Part shown: in pieces, positions 1 to 12,200 of the stretch
How positions within the stretch are numbered: the stretch's first letter is position 1
How the letters are laid out: every line of letters starts with the position of its first letter
Assembly: GCF_037038585.1 (NCBI RefSeq)
Contig: NC_092541.1
Coordinates: forward strand, 1,919,445-1,983,444
Length of the DNA stretch: 64,000 nucleotides
Direction: 5' to 3'
Source of the DNA: Patagioenas fasciata
Taxonomy: Eukaryota; Chordata; Aves; Columbiformes; Columbidae
Program-made: the position numbers and the translations under genes
Notes under the pieces: generated by a model
Database searches by the model: none
Seen by the model: only the letters and a program-made list of their open reading frames with translations
Told to the model about the DNA's origin: nothing

Positions 1-3000
1 GAGTCGAAGGTGTCCCTGGTGCAGGCGAAGAGGTGGCTGTTGATGCCCAGGGTGGTGAAGACGCACTCCTCGCTGGGCTGCAGCACGGCTTTCTCTGCGG
101 GCAGAGCGCGGGGGTCAGCACCGCCCGGCCCCCCAATCCCTGCAGCCCCCCCAGCCCAGCCCCACGGGCACCTCCCGACGAGGCCATGGTGACGAGGATG
201 AGGGCGTCCTCACGGGCGCTCTGCTCCTCCGAGTACTGCAGCTTCTCGGTGACCGAGGCCAGGATGTCCTGCACCGAGGCCGAGAGGCGGCTGCGGATGG
301 TGACGTACGAGTGGTCGGGCATGTACACGCGGCAGAAAACTGGGGACAAAGCGAGGTGGGGGCGTCAAGGACCTCTGCACCTCCCCAGGGGGCTCTGCAG
401 CTTCAACTGGGGAAACTGAGGCACGGAGCGGGCACAGCCCCTTGCAGCCATAGGTGGGCCTGGGAGGGGACCCCAGCGCCCGTCCTGGCACCCGGCTGCG
501 GTCACTCACTCTCGTCGGAGCCCCGGAAAGCCACCCGCGTCTGCAGGCACGAGTCGATGCGGCGGAAGTGCCGGAACAGCGGCTTCACCTGCTTGTTCGG
601 GGGGGGCGTCTCGTCGGCCACCCTGCGGCACCAGCGCGGGGTCATTGGGGGGCCCGGCACGGCCAAGCACCCTTGGGTGCTGCACCCCGAGCCGTGCGGG
701 GATGCTCTGCCAGAGCCCCCAGCCAGGGCCCTGCTCATTACCAAAGAGCCACTAACGACCCCTCCCAGCTCCTGGGGACCACAACTCCTTGTCCCTCCTG
801 GGGACGTCTTGACCCACAGGGTGCCCCGTTCCCCCTGGGGACCCCCTGCTCCCCCCTCACTTGAGCTCCACGGTCTCCACGAGCTGGTGCAGCTTGAGGA
901 TTTCATCCTCCAGTTCGTTGTAGAGCGACGTGTCCTTCATGATGAGCAGGTAGAGCTCCTGGGGGGGGCAAGAGGGGCTCAGGGCGGGGGGTTTTGGGGG
1001 GCTGGGGGGGGAAAGGGGGGGACACCCACCTTGATCACCTTCCCAGCGCTCTCCTCCTCCTGCAGCAGCCCCTTGTAGGTCTCGAGGAAGTGCAGCAGCA
1101 CAGCCAGCACCGCCTGCTTGCGCTGCAGCCCGGACCCCCGCTCCCAGTGCGCCGGGGGGCTGCCCCCCGCCAGCACGAAGGTGGCACCGTCAAGGAGGTG
1201 ACACAGCAAGGAGGGACCCCGGCCCACGGGCACCCCCTGTGAGTGCCTTTGTGCCCCCCCCCATTGGCACCCCACCGCCCGCCTTGCACCCAAATGTATA
1301 AGCCCACCCTTTTTATCACCCTCGTGCCCTCCTGGTTACACCCTCACACTCACCCCTCTGCAACCCTTATGCCCTCCCCACGCCCAACATTGGACCCCCC
1401 GCCATCGAAACCTCATGCCCACCCTCTTCCCAATATATTGCTGACAACATATTAACCCTCATGCCCACCCTTACGGCACCCCAGTTCCTTCTGTGCCCCC
1501 CCATAGCCCTCCTTGTGCCCTCCACCTCCCAATCCCTTTTGTCACCCTTGTGCCCTCCTGGTTGCACCCCCACACTCACCCCTCTGCACCCCCACGCCCT
1601 TCCCTTCCCAACCTTGGACCCCTCCCCATCGAAACCTGGTGCCCACCCTCCTGCCACCTTCCCAGCCCCCCCTCACTGCACCCCAAGTGCCCCCCAAGGA
1701 TATTGCTGGTGCAGCTGCTGCAGGAAGCGCTCGGTGGGCAGGAAGAGCGAGTGTGTGAGCACAATGTCATCCAGCAGCAGCTCTGGGGGACACGGAGGGG
1801 CAGGTGTGGGCACCCCGTCCCGCACAGCCCCCCGAGGGGAGGGTGACAGCAGGAGCCACCGAGCCCCCCCCGCACCCAGCGCTGACTCACGGACCCACTC
1901 CCAGCCCCATGGGGCAGACGGGTCCCGGGGGGACGGTGTGGGGGCAGAGGCGCTGGCAGGGCAGGACCTGAGCCGTGACACCCCGGCAAACCAACCAGCC
2001 CGGCTGCGGGTGCACCGGGACACGGCCCAGGGCAACGGGGAAACTGAGGCAGGCAGGGAGGGCAGGTGGCAGCAGGAAACGTTCGGGCAGAGCGCCGGGG
2101 AGGCCGGTGCCGCAGTCGGGCTCTCTGGGCCGGCACTGGCCCTGGGGAGGGGTTTTGGCACAGCAGAGTTACAGATGTTATCCCCTGGCACCGGGTGAGC
2201 CGAGGGGCCGTGACCGGTGGCGGTGCCCATCACGCCAGAACCAAACCATCAGCACGACCTTTGGACACGGCAGCACCCGGTCCCAGAGGAACCCTGAACC
2301 CTGTCCCTGAGCAGGTCCCCAGCCGGGGGTGGCTGTGCCTGTGTGCCACAGGGACACTGTGGCGGCACCTCGGTGTCCCTTTCATTCCCACGTGCCAAGC
2401 GTCCCCCTGGCCGCCCCCTGGGCCCTGGCCCATTAACCCAGCCACAGATCTGTGCCGAGCTGGGGCTGAGGCTGCCCCAGCACCGCTGCACCGAGGCTCA
2501 GTGCCCATGGGGGATGAGCTGCTGCCAAAAGCAGGACACAGCAGGCTGGGCCATAGCCCGGACCCACCAGCCCCCCCAGTGCTGCCGAGCTGCTGCCCCA
2601 CATCCAGCATCCAGCACCTGCACTGGGAGCGGGGCTGCCAGGGGCACAGCAGTGTGGGGGCACCCCCAGGGCAGGTACACGGCCCCCACTCCCCCATCTC
2701 CCCTGCCCCAAGTGCAGCCCCTTCCTGGGCTCTGCTGGGGGGGCAGAAGGAGCCAAACAACCCCTGTCTCTACCGGCTGCAGTTCCTTCCATCCGTGCCT
2801 CAGTTTCCCCATCTCTCTGCTGCACACACACCATCGCCCAGGGCCGCAGAGACGGTCTCCCCGCACTAGAATGTGGCTGGGGGAGCCCCCAGACCTCTGC
2901 CCTGGCTCCTGCTCCCCCCACCGCTCCCTGGCAGCCCTGGCACGGCAGGGCCGGGCCGGGCAGCGTGTTGGTGCAGGCAGGGCCTGGTGCTGCCAGTCCC

Positions 3001-4249
3001 ATCTCGCTCCTACCCGAAGGGCTCCCTCGTGTCACCGAGGGAGTCCCATCCTGGAGCTGGGGGGTACCAGCAGATTGGGGTGTCCCCCAGCCCCCCAGCC
3101 CTGCACCCCAGCAGGGTCAGCCACAGCAGGGACCCCCACAGTGTGGGAGAGCTCCCAGCCCCTGCCTGGCTCCCCACGCACCCAAAACCACCTCGGCACC
3201 TCACACGGGGAGCTGCGGTGGGGCAGCACCCTGAAACCTGTGCTGGAGGGAAGGGGTGTCCGCCTGCCCCCCCCCATCACTGCAGTTCCCATCGTGGCTA
3301 ATTTTAGCACCGGGAAAACGTTAAAGATTAACCGGGCGGCTGCCAGCTCTGCACGGTGCGGTGGCAGCCGGTGCCCGGCCAACCTCACTCTCTGCCAGGC
3401 CTGGTGCTGTCACCGAGCCCCCGTCCCCCTGCACAGCCCCTCTGCTGCCGCGGGGGCCCGGACACCACTGCCCCGTGGGACCCCTGCCCGCCCCGCCAAG
3501 CCTCTGCCCCCCCGCTGCCACCGGCGCCCTGGCCCGGCGGGGACCCAGCCTGACCTTGGCCACCCCAACCGGGCACCCGCCTGCGCCCTGCGCGGTGCCA
3601 CCGGCGTCCCCCCCCGGCATCTCCCACCCCGCATCCATCAGCGCATCCTCCTGGCGGGCGCCTATCAGACACCCCCGACCCTCCCCCGCTGCCGCATCGC
3701 CCCCCAGCACCCCCCATGGCAGCGCTCGCCCGCGCTCCCCGCACCGGGCACCCCCGCAGCCCCTCCATCCCCCCCGGCCGCGCTCCCGGGGGTCCCGCAG
3801 CGGCCGCCCCGCCAGCCCCGACCCGCGGTACCTGCTCCGCAGCCGCGGCCGTGCGCGCCGCCCGCCGGCAGCCGCTCCAGGAGCGCGGCCAGGAGCCGCT
3901 CGGGGGGCGCGGGCGCGGCGGGGGCGCAGCCGCAGCCGCAGCCGCAGCAGCAGCGGGCGGCGGGCGGCGGCTCGGGACTCGGGGGTTCCCGGTCCCGGTC
4001 GCCGCCCGGTGACGGCTCCTCGGGGGAGCGCAGCGGCGCCTCGGGCGGCCGCAGCTCCAGCCAGCGGCCCTCGCCCCCCGGCTGCGGCCCCGCCGGCTCC
4101 TCGGGGGAGGCGGGTGATCGCGACAGGCTCTGCCGCCGCGGCCCCGGTCCCGAGCCCGGCCCCGGTCCCGGTCCCGGTCCCGGTGTGGCGGCGGGGCGGG
4201 CGGGCAGGTGCGAGCCCGGCTTCTTCAGTAACTTCTCCAGCGGCTTCAT
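1..4249 (-). CDS. RAPGEFL1: RAPGEFL1, Rap guanine nucleotide exchange factor-like 1 (5' part, truncated by window edge)
   Basis: Seven coding exons on the minus strand: 4249-3832, 1782-1704, 1180-1030, 958-861, 622-510, 339-172 and 94-1. All junctions keep frame and give about 373 residues. The start MKPLEKLLKK matches the mammalian N-terminus. A Gly/Pro-rich, poorly conserved leader (residues 1-140, with an odd Cys/Gly run) is followed by a REM-like segment (LLLDDIVLTHSLFLPTERF, then RKQAVLAVLLHFLETYKGLL), the strongly conserved KQVKPLFRHFRRIDSCLQTR, and from about residue 287 a Ras-association/ubiquitin-like stretch (FCRVYMPDHSYVTIRSRL). The CDC25-type catalytic domain must lie left of base 1. 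The family resembles Epac proteins; exchange activity of this member is not shown by the sequence. Exons 2 and 3 join only through an AT-AC splice pair (1703/1181); every other junction is GT-AG. Confidence 0.93.
1181..1703 (-). other. RAPGEFL1: U12-type AT-AC intron of RAPGEFL1 (523 bp)
   Basis: Reading the minus strand, exon 2 ends CACCAGCA and the intron opens ATATCCTT (1703-1696), the U12 5' splice-site consensus. Near the other end is TCCTTGAC (1196-1189), the U12 branch-site consensus, followed 9 nt later by a terminal AC (1182-1181) and exon 3, CTTCGTGCTGG. No GT or AG is available at these positions. Joining gives LHQ-H-FVLAGG, matching mammalian LHQYFVRAGG. The coordinates are direct reading; use of the minor spliceosome is inference from the consensus match. 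Confidence 0.85.
1321..1652. repeat. Duplicated ~105-bp pyrimidine-rich block in RAPGEFL1 U12 intron
   Basis: Bases 1321-1427 and 1549-1652 are diverged copies of one segment (shared landmarks: GTGCCCTCCTGGTT, CACTCACCCCTCTGCA and CCATCGAAACCT). The copies are separated by related CCC-rich sequence. This is a local tandem duplication with no coding content. Confidence 0.7.
1783..3831. other. RAPGEFL1 intron 1
   Basis: A GC-rich intron of about 2 kb between exon 1 (donor CAG|GTACC at 3831) and exon 2 (acceptor at 1784-1783). It contains no repeat, RNA gene or conserved exon that I recognise. The long open frames crossing it on both strands are a by-product of low stop-codon frequency in GC-rich DNA. 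Confidence 0.7.
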
Positions 4250-6890
4250 GGCCGCCCGGGCGCGGCGGCGGCGGCGGCTCAGGGTGCCATGGGCGGCGGT
4301 GGCGGCGGTGACGGTGGCGGGGCGGCTCCGCTCGGCTCGGTCGGGCCCCGGCGCCGCTCCCCGCCCGCCCCGCGCCTGCTGCGCTGCGTTCCGCCGCGGC
4401 CCGCGGAGCCGCCGCCAGCGCCCGCCCCGCCGCCCCGCCCCGCCCCCGCCCCCGGCCCCGCCGCCGGCACCTGCCCGCCACCCCCTCCCGCCGCACCGGG
4501 CTGGGCACCGGGGAGCGCGGAGCCGGGGGCGGCCCCGGCCCGGGGGTGCGATGGCACCGGGTGCAGCCGCGGCAGTGACAGTCACGCAGCGGGACACGGG
4601 TCCCCCCGCCAGCAGCCCCGCGCAGGTGATGCGTCGCGCACCCCGGTAACCCCCGCAGCGCCGGCACACCGGGGACACGGCCACGCGTGTCAGCCACGCA
4701 CGGGGGACACGTTGGCAGAGCCCCCGCGCAGGAGGGGGCGCAGCCCACACCCTGTCACCCCCCCGCTGTCACACCAGCGACACCATCGCACGTCCCGACA
4801 GAGGGACACAGTCCCACCCCTCCCTCCATGTGCTCACACCCGTGTCACACCCCGACGCCTTGTCCCCTGGCAAACACACACGGCCCCCCCATGCCATCCT
4901 GGGCCCCACAGGTCTGTCCCCCTATGGTGTCCATCCAAGGGGGCACATCCCCAGGTGTGGGGTGACCCGCCCCTGGCACCCCCAGCCCAGCTCTCTGCCC
5001 CTTGTCACAGCGTGGGAAAGGGCCGGGAGTGGGTGCAGGATCCCCCACCCCGGCGCGGGCACCCCCCCTGCGGCCGGGGCCGCCCCGCGGGCAGGGCCGG
5101 GCAGGTTGGGGCAGCTGCCCCCCCGCGCCGTCTGCCAGCCCGGGAACAGGCCGTGCCGGGCCGGCGAGCCGGGGCAGGTGCCGGGGCAGGGCAGGGTGGG
5201 AGGCGGCGCCCGCCCGGGGCAGAACCACCGTGTCGCCCCCCTCTGGGTGCTGGGCACCCACCCTGCCCCGGCCCCGCTGCCCCCGGGCCCCCCCACAGCA
5301 GCTGGGGAGGCGCCAGGGCCGGGTCCCGCTCTGCACCCCCCAGGCAGGGCAGTGGTGGTGACAGCAGCGGGGGACAGACCCCATGTACCCCCACAATTGC
5401 CACTTCGCGGGGTTCATTCCCTGCAGCTCCGGGGTGGGGTGGCAGCAATGACACAGAGGGTGACCCCAAAGGTGACCCAGTAGCCCGTGCAGTGCCCGGG
5501 CAGGCAGACCCGGGGGGTTTGGGGTGGGATGGAAGGACGGGGGTCCTGGAGGCTCCCGCTTTGTTCCCGCTTCTCCTCTACCCAGCAGTTGCTTGGCAAC
5601 TCCGCGGGAAAGCGGTAAAACGTGTCCCCACATCCCCGTCCCTGGCTGCACAGGCCCAGGAGGATGGCACGGTGTGCTATGGCACAGCATTGCCCTTCTC
5701 CGCCCCATGGCACCTCCACCTGCCCGCCAGCCCCCAGGCCCCCCCACCCAAGACGCCAAAACGCTCCCACCGAGCCGAGCTCCTCCGTCCCCTCTGCCCA
5801 GGGTGGCTGGACAAGGGTCCCCAGCCCTGGGTACAAGTGGTGCCTGCTGGCTGGGCTGTGACTGCACAGAGAGGCTGGAGGGGAAACTGAGGCACAGAGC
5901 AGCCACGCTCACCGGTGTCAGCGAGACAAGGGCCAGGCTGCGCGGGCAGGAGGGACCCGGAACATCGTGCTGCACCGAGGGCCTCCAGAAAACGTGCCCC
6001 AGCTCCTCTCCCCTGGCACGGACTGGGGCAGCGCTGGCACGGAGCGAGCTATTAATATTAGCTTAATTAAGCTGCTGTTATTTCTCCTAACGAGCTGGGA
6101 TCTGGAGCAGGCGTTCCTCTCCCAAAGCCTGCACCTCCATTTGCAGCCGCCTCGCATTCCCCCCACCCCAGCAGCCGAGCTGGGGGTGCGAAGCCTCCAG
6201 GCGCCGCTCAGAACAGACCTTGTGTAGGAGGGAAAAATTACAGCGAGGGAAAAATCCCTCCCCGAGCCAGCGCCTTAACCCACTTCCCAGCTGCGGCGCT
6301 GGGAGGGGGGTGTCTCGGCATTTGGGGAAGGGGGAGCTCGTGGTCGAGGGGAGTAAAGCTGCTCCACGATGTCCCTGCGATGGTCTGAGCTGGGCCCTGG
6401 GAGGGAAACTGAGGCAGGGGTGCTGGTGAGGGAAGGGGCAGCGCGGTTTGGGGGTGGGAGGTCGGTCGATGGCTCCTGTGGCTGGATGGGCTGTGGGACC
6501 CCAACCCTGAGGGCAGGAGCTGGGGAGAGCTGCTGGGAACGGAGGAAAGGCACTGGGAGCGGTGCAGAATTGGGGTACGCGCCAGCCACCCCCGTTTGCC
6601 GTGGGAAGCCGGGCCGCGGGCCAGGGGAGGCTGCGGTGGTGCCGAGGCGGCAGCGCGGCGCAGAAACGCAGGCGGCGGCTCCCACGCCACCTCCACACCA
6701 GTTGTGCCTTCAGCTGCGGGAGAGGAGAGGAGAAGAAAGGATTCCAGTCCCACCAGAAGCCCTTGGGAAATGGGGAGCAGCTCCCGAGCTTCCCGGCAGC
6801 GCGGTGGGACGCCGGTGCTCACCGGGAACGCTGCGCCCGCGGGGCTGAGCCCCGAGAAAAGAGACACGAGAGAACCAGCTGCTTCCCAAA
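4250..6890. other. Intergenic DNA between RAPGEFL1 and the CASC3 3' end; CpG-rich RAPGEFL1 promoter at left
   Basis: About 4250-4560 is an extreme CG-rich stretch directly upstream of the RAPGEFL1 ATG, consistent with a TATA-less CpG-island promoter. From 4560 to 6000 the DNA is GC-rich without recognisable genes. An AT-rich island at 6045-6100 (TTAATTAA palindromes) stands out. No exon with conserved protein similarity was seen. Confidence 0.55.
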
Positions 6891-9223
6891 ATGTATTCTC
6901 ATCCGCGTGCCGACACAACGCTGGTTACAAATGTGCACTCCGAGGGGACAGGAATCCAGATAAACCAAAACCAAAACCAAACAAACCCATCACAGTGTTG
7001 TAAGGTCCAGGACTCGAGTCGCACGACCGATATGTTACCGATACATTTCAGCCTTAAGGCAGAGAAAACAGTTAACATTTAAAACGTAAGGGATTTCTGC
7101 TTTTCAAACATCGCTTTGAGGTCTTGAAATAAGGTACAAAAAGGTCAGAGAGTCACAAACAACAAACAAAGGAGGTATTTCTGCTCATGCATGAGACGAT
7201 CTCGACCAGAGAGCGGGCAGGCGGGCACCCCTCCCTCACCGCAGATGGGGATTTGGAGGCCAAGACGTTTCCCCTCTCGCCAAGGAGCCTGTGCCAGCAG
7301 CTGGCGCTTCCCGAGCCGCGCCGGCACGTGCCCGGGGCGAGCGGCAGGAACCGGCAGCCCTCTGTAGCTTCCCTATCGCTATTTGCCAATGGCTGCGAGG
7401 ATGCAGCCGAGCCCGAGCGTCACCGGGAGCTGCGGGATCCGCGCTATGGGATGGGAGAGCCAGCCCGGCTCGGCCCAGCCGGCACCGCGGTGCCGGTCGC
7501 ACCGGCAGATCGGCTTCCGAAGCCTAACGGGGGTGACGAAGCCGCCGTCCCCGCGGGGAGGTGGCTGACGCGGGAGCCCGGGCTGAGTGCGTCGGGGCGG
7601 GTTCCAACAACCCTTTCCACTTCCACAGCGGCAACACCCAAGCGCCAGGAGCAAATCCCTCCTGCGCGGGCCCTGCCGAGCTGGTTTGGCTGCTGGTTTC
7701 GTTGTTCTGGCAGCGCCGATGTGCCTGGATGCCCATAAACCTCCCTCTCTGCCGCCGATCCGGCAGAGGCGGCGGGTGGAAACGTCCCCATTCTGCAAGG
7801 TGCGCGGTGGGGACGGGGATCGCCCCGCACCCCTGCACACAGATTCGCATCTGATGCGAGCTCGGAATGGAAAGAAACTGCCAGTGACACGAGTTGCCAA
7901 GAGGGCTTGTTCGGAACAAGACACGGGAGGAGCTTCTAAATTAAGTGGTGACTGCACGGGCAGCGCGTTCCGCCCAGCCGCCCTCCCCGTGCTTAAACAA
8001 CGGCATAAATAAGCTTATTAATTTAAAGAGAGAATTGAAATGAAGAATTAACTCATCAGCCGTCTCCGCGGGGGGCAGGGGGGTGTTACGTTCCGCCAGA
8101 CAAACAAATTCAGAATACCCAAAAGAAACAAATCAGCTTTACTGAAGGAGCTGGTTCATTCCTTAAATAAAAACAGAGACCACAATCAAGCCAGTCGAGT
8201 TTAACATCCTAGAGAGGGAAGAGGGCAGAGGTTTAGTAAAAGACAGAAGTTGCGAGAACTTGTGGCCGAGGAGCGACTCTGGGGGTTGAGATTCTTCGGT
8301 GACCTCCGTGTCCCAGCGAGGGAGGGGGGAGAAGGGCAGATCAGCAGCGGCGAGATGGTTTTTGGGAGGGCACCGGTAAAACCAGAGAGGGAAGGTGCCT
8401 GGCCCTGAGCACAAGCCGGTGCAGCTGATTTCATCCGGCTGCCTCACCTACGCCCAGGGAAGGAGCCTTTCCCGAGGAGGAGCCTCCTCTTTGCCGAGGT
8501 GCCGCATCTGGCGCTGGGTTTCCCACGTTTTCCTACGTGTTGCTCCTCTCATTTGCTTTTTCACCTTTGCTGTCCTGGTGGGGGAAGAGGAAAGAGAAGC
8601 AAGAGATTTAGGCTGCCCGCAAACACCGCGCGGGGGTTGCGGTGCTATCGCTGGGGTGCTGCGAGAAAACACCCCCCAAATTTGGGTGGCAAAACACAAC
8701 CACCACCCCCCACACAACCAGCTCCCTTCAGCCAAGAGGTTCATCATTTCTCCATCGCGAGGGCGCCTCGATCAGACGATCTCGCGGTGGAATTACAAAC
8801 GCCGCGCGTTTCCCAGCCCTCTGCTGCGTACGGGGAACAAGCGGCACATGCCTGCCCGGGTCCGGGCTTGCAGCGATTCCGGCTCACTCAGCTCCCCTGC
8901 GCCGAGCGAGGCATTAAAGGGGAAACCAAACACATTCGTGGCACTCGGGTGTGCACACACACCCACAGCTCACAGCACTGGGGCGAGGAAACTGCTCCCA
9001 GCGCAGAGAAAGCGCTCTTGTCTCTGGAAAGCCTTTCAGTTTGCTGCCTGAGATATACAGAGGTCTCAACATTTATTCTGTCAGAGAAGTCTCTGCCTCC
9101 CTAGCTTAGGACTGGATTTTTCTTGCTATAAAGTGTTTTGTTTTCTACCCTGTGCAATTTTTTTTTTAGAAAGGCACGAATCAATTTTGGACTTAATTTT
9201 AGATGAGCTTAGTTTTTAAGTAT
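6890..9223 (-). other. CASC3: CASC3 3'UTR (minimal form ends near 9050; extended form possible)
   Basis: After the TAA at 9226-9224 the minus strand is AT-rich. The first canonical AATAAA (9077-9072) would give a UTR of only about 170 nt. Lower-GC, non-repetitive sequence continues to about 6890 and could be the longer 3'UTR typical of mammalian CASC3; the distal end is not defined by a canonical signal. A palindrome AATAAGCTTATT lies near 8005. Confidence 0.45.
9072..9077 (-). terminator. CASC3: Proximal CASC3 poly(A) signal AATAAA
   Basis: Canonical hexamer on the minus strand 147 nt after the CASC3 stop codon. Its use is inferred. Confidence 0.5.
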
Positions 9224-12200
9224 TTAGAAAACCAAATTAACTGGAGACCTGCTTACCACCTGCAACAAGAAGCTGAGGTTTGGGACGTTTCAAAGATCAG
9301 ACAGATTTTCTTGGAAGAATGTATTTTTTGGATAGGAGACTGCAGCATCGCACACACCCCGAGGGGACAGCACCGCGCACGCAGGCTCACGCAGAGGGGA
9401 CAGTACCTCGGGAGGCGGTGGCTTGATCGTGACAGGCTGGGACGTCCTGCGAGGTGGCGAAGGCTTGGGCTGCACTTGCTGCTGGACAGTGTTGTAGTAC
9501 GTGACCCCTCCGTACACCTGCGACTGCGCCTGCGCTCCCCAGAGAGCAGAATCATAGAAACACGGAATCATTTTGGTTGGAAAAGCCCCTCAAGATCCAA
9601 GTCCACCCGTTCGCCCACCCCTGGTGCTGCCTCATGTCCCTGAGAACCTCATCTCCGTGTATTTTCAACCCCTCCAGGGATGGTGACTCCAGCACTGCCC
9701 TGGGCAGCCTGTTCCAATGCCCCACAGCCCTTTGGGGAAGAAATTGTTCCCCGGATCCAACCTCAACCTCCCCTGGTGCAACTTGAGGCCGTTTCCTCGC
9801 TGAACCCCCCAGGTCCTTCAGCCGCTCCCATCACATTTGTGCTCCAGCCTCTCACCAGCTCCGTTCCCTTCTCTCAACTCGCTCCAGTACCTCAAGGGCT
9901 TCCTTGATGTGCGGGGCCCAAAACCGCCCCAGGATTCGCAGTTTGGCCCCCCCATGTCCAGCACAGGGACGGTCACTGTCCTGGGCCTGCTGGCCACACT
10001 GTGGCTGCCACAAGCCAGGACGCTGGTGGCATTTTTGGCCACCTGGGCACGCGCTGGCTCACGTTCAGCTGCTGTCGCTCAACGCCCTTTGCCCTGCAGA
10101 GTTTCCCAGCTGCCATCTTATGTCCGTGCTTTGCAACAACAGCAGCTGCCGTTTTTCTGTGCAGACAAGGCAGGTAACAGTTGCCCTTCACACCGAGAGC
10201 TCCTCCAGCTGCCTGGGGGCTGAGGATCCACCCCAAAACCAGGACAATTCCCTGGCTGGGCAGCAGGGAAGCTCAGAGCGGCTGCAGGGCTCGGGGAGCG
10301 CGCACATCTCCGGTCTGCCACTGCGTGTCAGCCGTGTGCCGCTCGCACAGCGCCCGGGGGAGCGCTGGGGTTGGAATCAGGATGCCCACAGGGATCTGCA
10401 TCCTCACAGCTACTGTGGATGCCCTTCCGTAGAAGACCTCCATTGAGATCCACCAACACAAGGATTTCATCTGCTACACCCTAAACCCGCAGCAGCCACA
10501 GGAATAGCCCTTTTTGGTTGCCCATCCCAAGTGTAGAGCGGGATGATGGTAAAACATCCCCCAGCATGGAGCAGCCCAGCTGCTCCGCATCCTCTCCCAA
10601 GAGGCCTCTGAGAGTTCACCCCCCCCGACCCACAGGATCCCACCCGCTCTCGACAGAGCTCACCTGAGTGTTGGAATAGAGGTGAGGAGGCGGCGGAGGG
10701 GGCAGCGCTCCTGGGGGGTAGGGGTAGCCAGGGTTCCCGAAATTCATCACTCCAGGAGGGGAGAAGTAAGTCGGGGCGAGCAGCTGCTGCGGTGGGGGCT
10801 GCCCTGGTGGCATGGACACCGGCGGAGGGTACAGCCCGGGGTTTGCCATGGGGGCTGGCGTCTGGTGGGGGTGTAAACCTGCCAAGTGACACAAATAAAC
10901 CGTGTGTGATGGCACCTGTAAAGCTGGCACATTCTGCAGAGAGCTAGGGCTGCTACACTGTTTCCCCAAAAAGACGACAGGGTCTTTATTAATTTTTGCT
11001 CCAAAAGATGCTTTTTTTTACATGTGTAGCTGCCTGGATGCTACTTGAATTGACTTTTTTAATGAACAGTAACTAGGGCTTATTTTTGGAGTAGGGCTTA
11101 TATTTTGAGCATTGTCAAAAATCCTGAAAAATCACGCTAGGGTTTATATTTGGGGTAGGTCTTATTTTTGGGGAAACAGGGTAGGATGGCACCAGGTCAG
11201 CACAGCAGGAGGGAGATGCGGTTTGCTCAAAGGTTTTTTCCTGTAGCAACGAGACCTCAGCTCCTGCACTGGGAGGGGGCAAACGGGAAGCGATTCTCAG
11301 CCCCCTCCCCAGCGCTGGGGTCGCCATTCACCCGAACCGGATGCAGCCGCGGGTCAGCGCATCCACTTCAGGAAACGTTTTTTGTGGGTGAGATAGAGAA
11401 CACGCCAATTCAACCGCTCTCATTTCTGCTTTTCTTTTCTGAGCTCCGAGCAGCGGGGAGCGAAGAACCGGCCGAGCGCAACAGCTGGCAGAGCCACACG
11501 TCCCAGCGAAAGGGAAGCGACTCAGCCAGGAGGGTTTGCACAGAACCTGCAGACATGCAGCTAGAGGTGCCAAACGCTCAGATCATCTCAGTCCCGCGCT
11601 GGCTGCGAGAGCCAGAAACGTCTCTTTTTCTTTCCTTAAAATGTATATTGATCCAGCCTCGCTGCAGGAGGAAAGCAGGGCTCTTCCATCTTGTAGAAAC
11701 AGGGAAAATGGATTCCCCCAGTGACAGAGGCTGTGCCAAAACCAGTTATCCGCTCCCTCTGGCACAACCGTGACGCCGGTACCAGCTTCCCCGTGCCACA
11801 CTGGGGAAGTGGTTTCTCACCTGGGTGAGGCAGGTGCATTTCTGGCTGTACGATCATCCCCTGGGGCGGCAGCGGGGCCGGGTTCTCGCTGTGGGTGTAG
11901 ATTGGTCCCTGGAATTGTACTGCAACACACAACAGTCGGTAAGGAAAAGCTCTGGCGGATTTTATTCTACTGCGGCAAAGTCACACGCACACCCCAGCCA
12001 GCGACGGTGACGAGACTCCAACGTTCCCATCGGCACACACAGTCTACCAGGCTCACAGATGCTACACACTCCCGACAGAAAAGCCTCCTACTCCCTTCGC
12101 AAAGCAGGAAAATACTCTGGGAATTTCTCCTCCAACACTTGAAACGCTGAGGTAAATTCCTAATCCATCCTCAGTCTTGTTCTGTAATTCTCTCTGCTCT

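Noticed and set aside
2343-4649. Very long open frame (over 750 codons) on the plus strand across RAPGEFL1 intron and exon 1
   Set aside because: GC-rich DNA with few stop codons; composition is Pro/Arg/Gly/Ser without conserved domains, and the true gene lies on the opposite strand.
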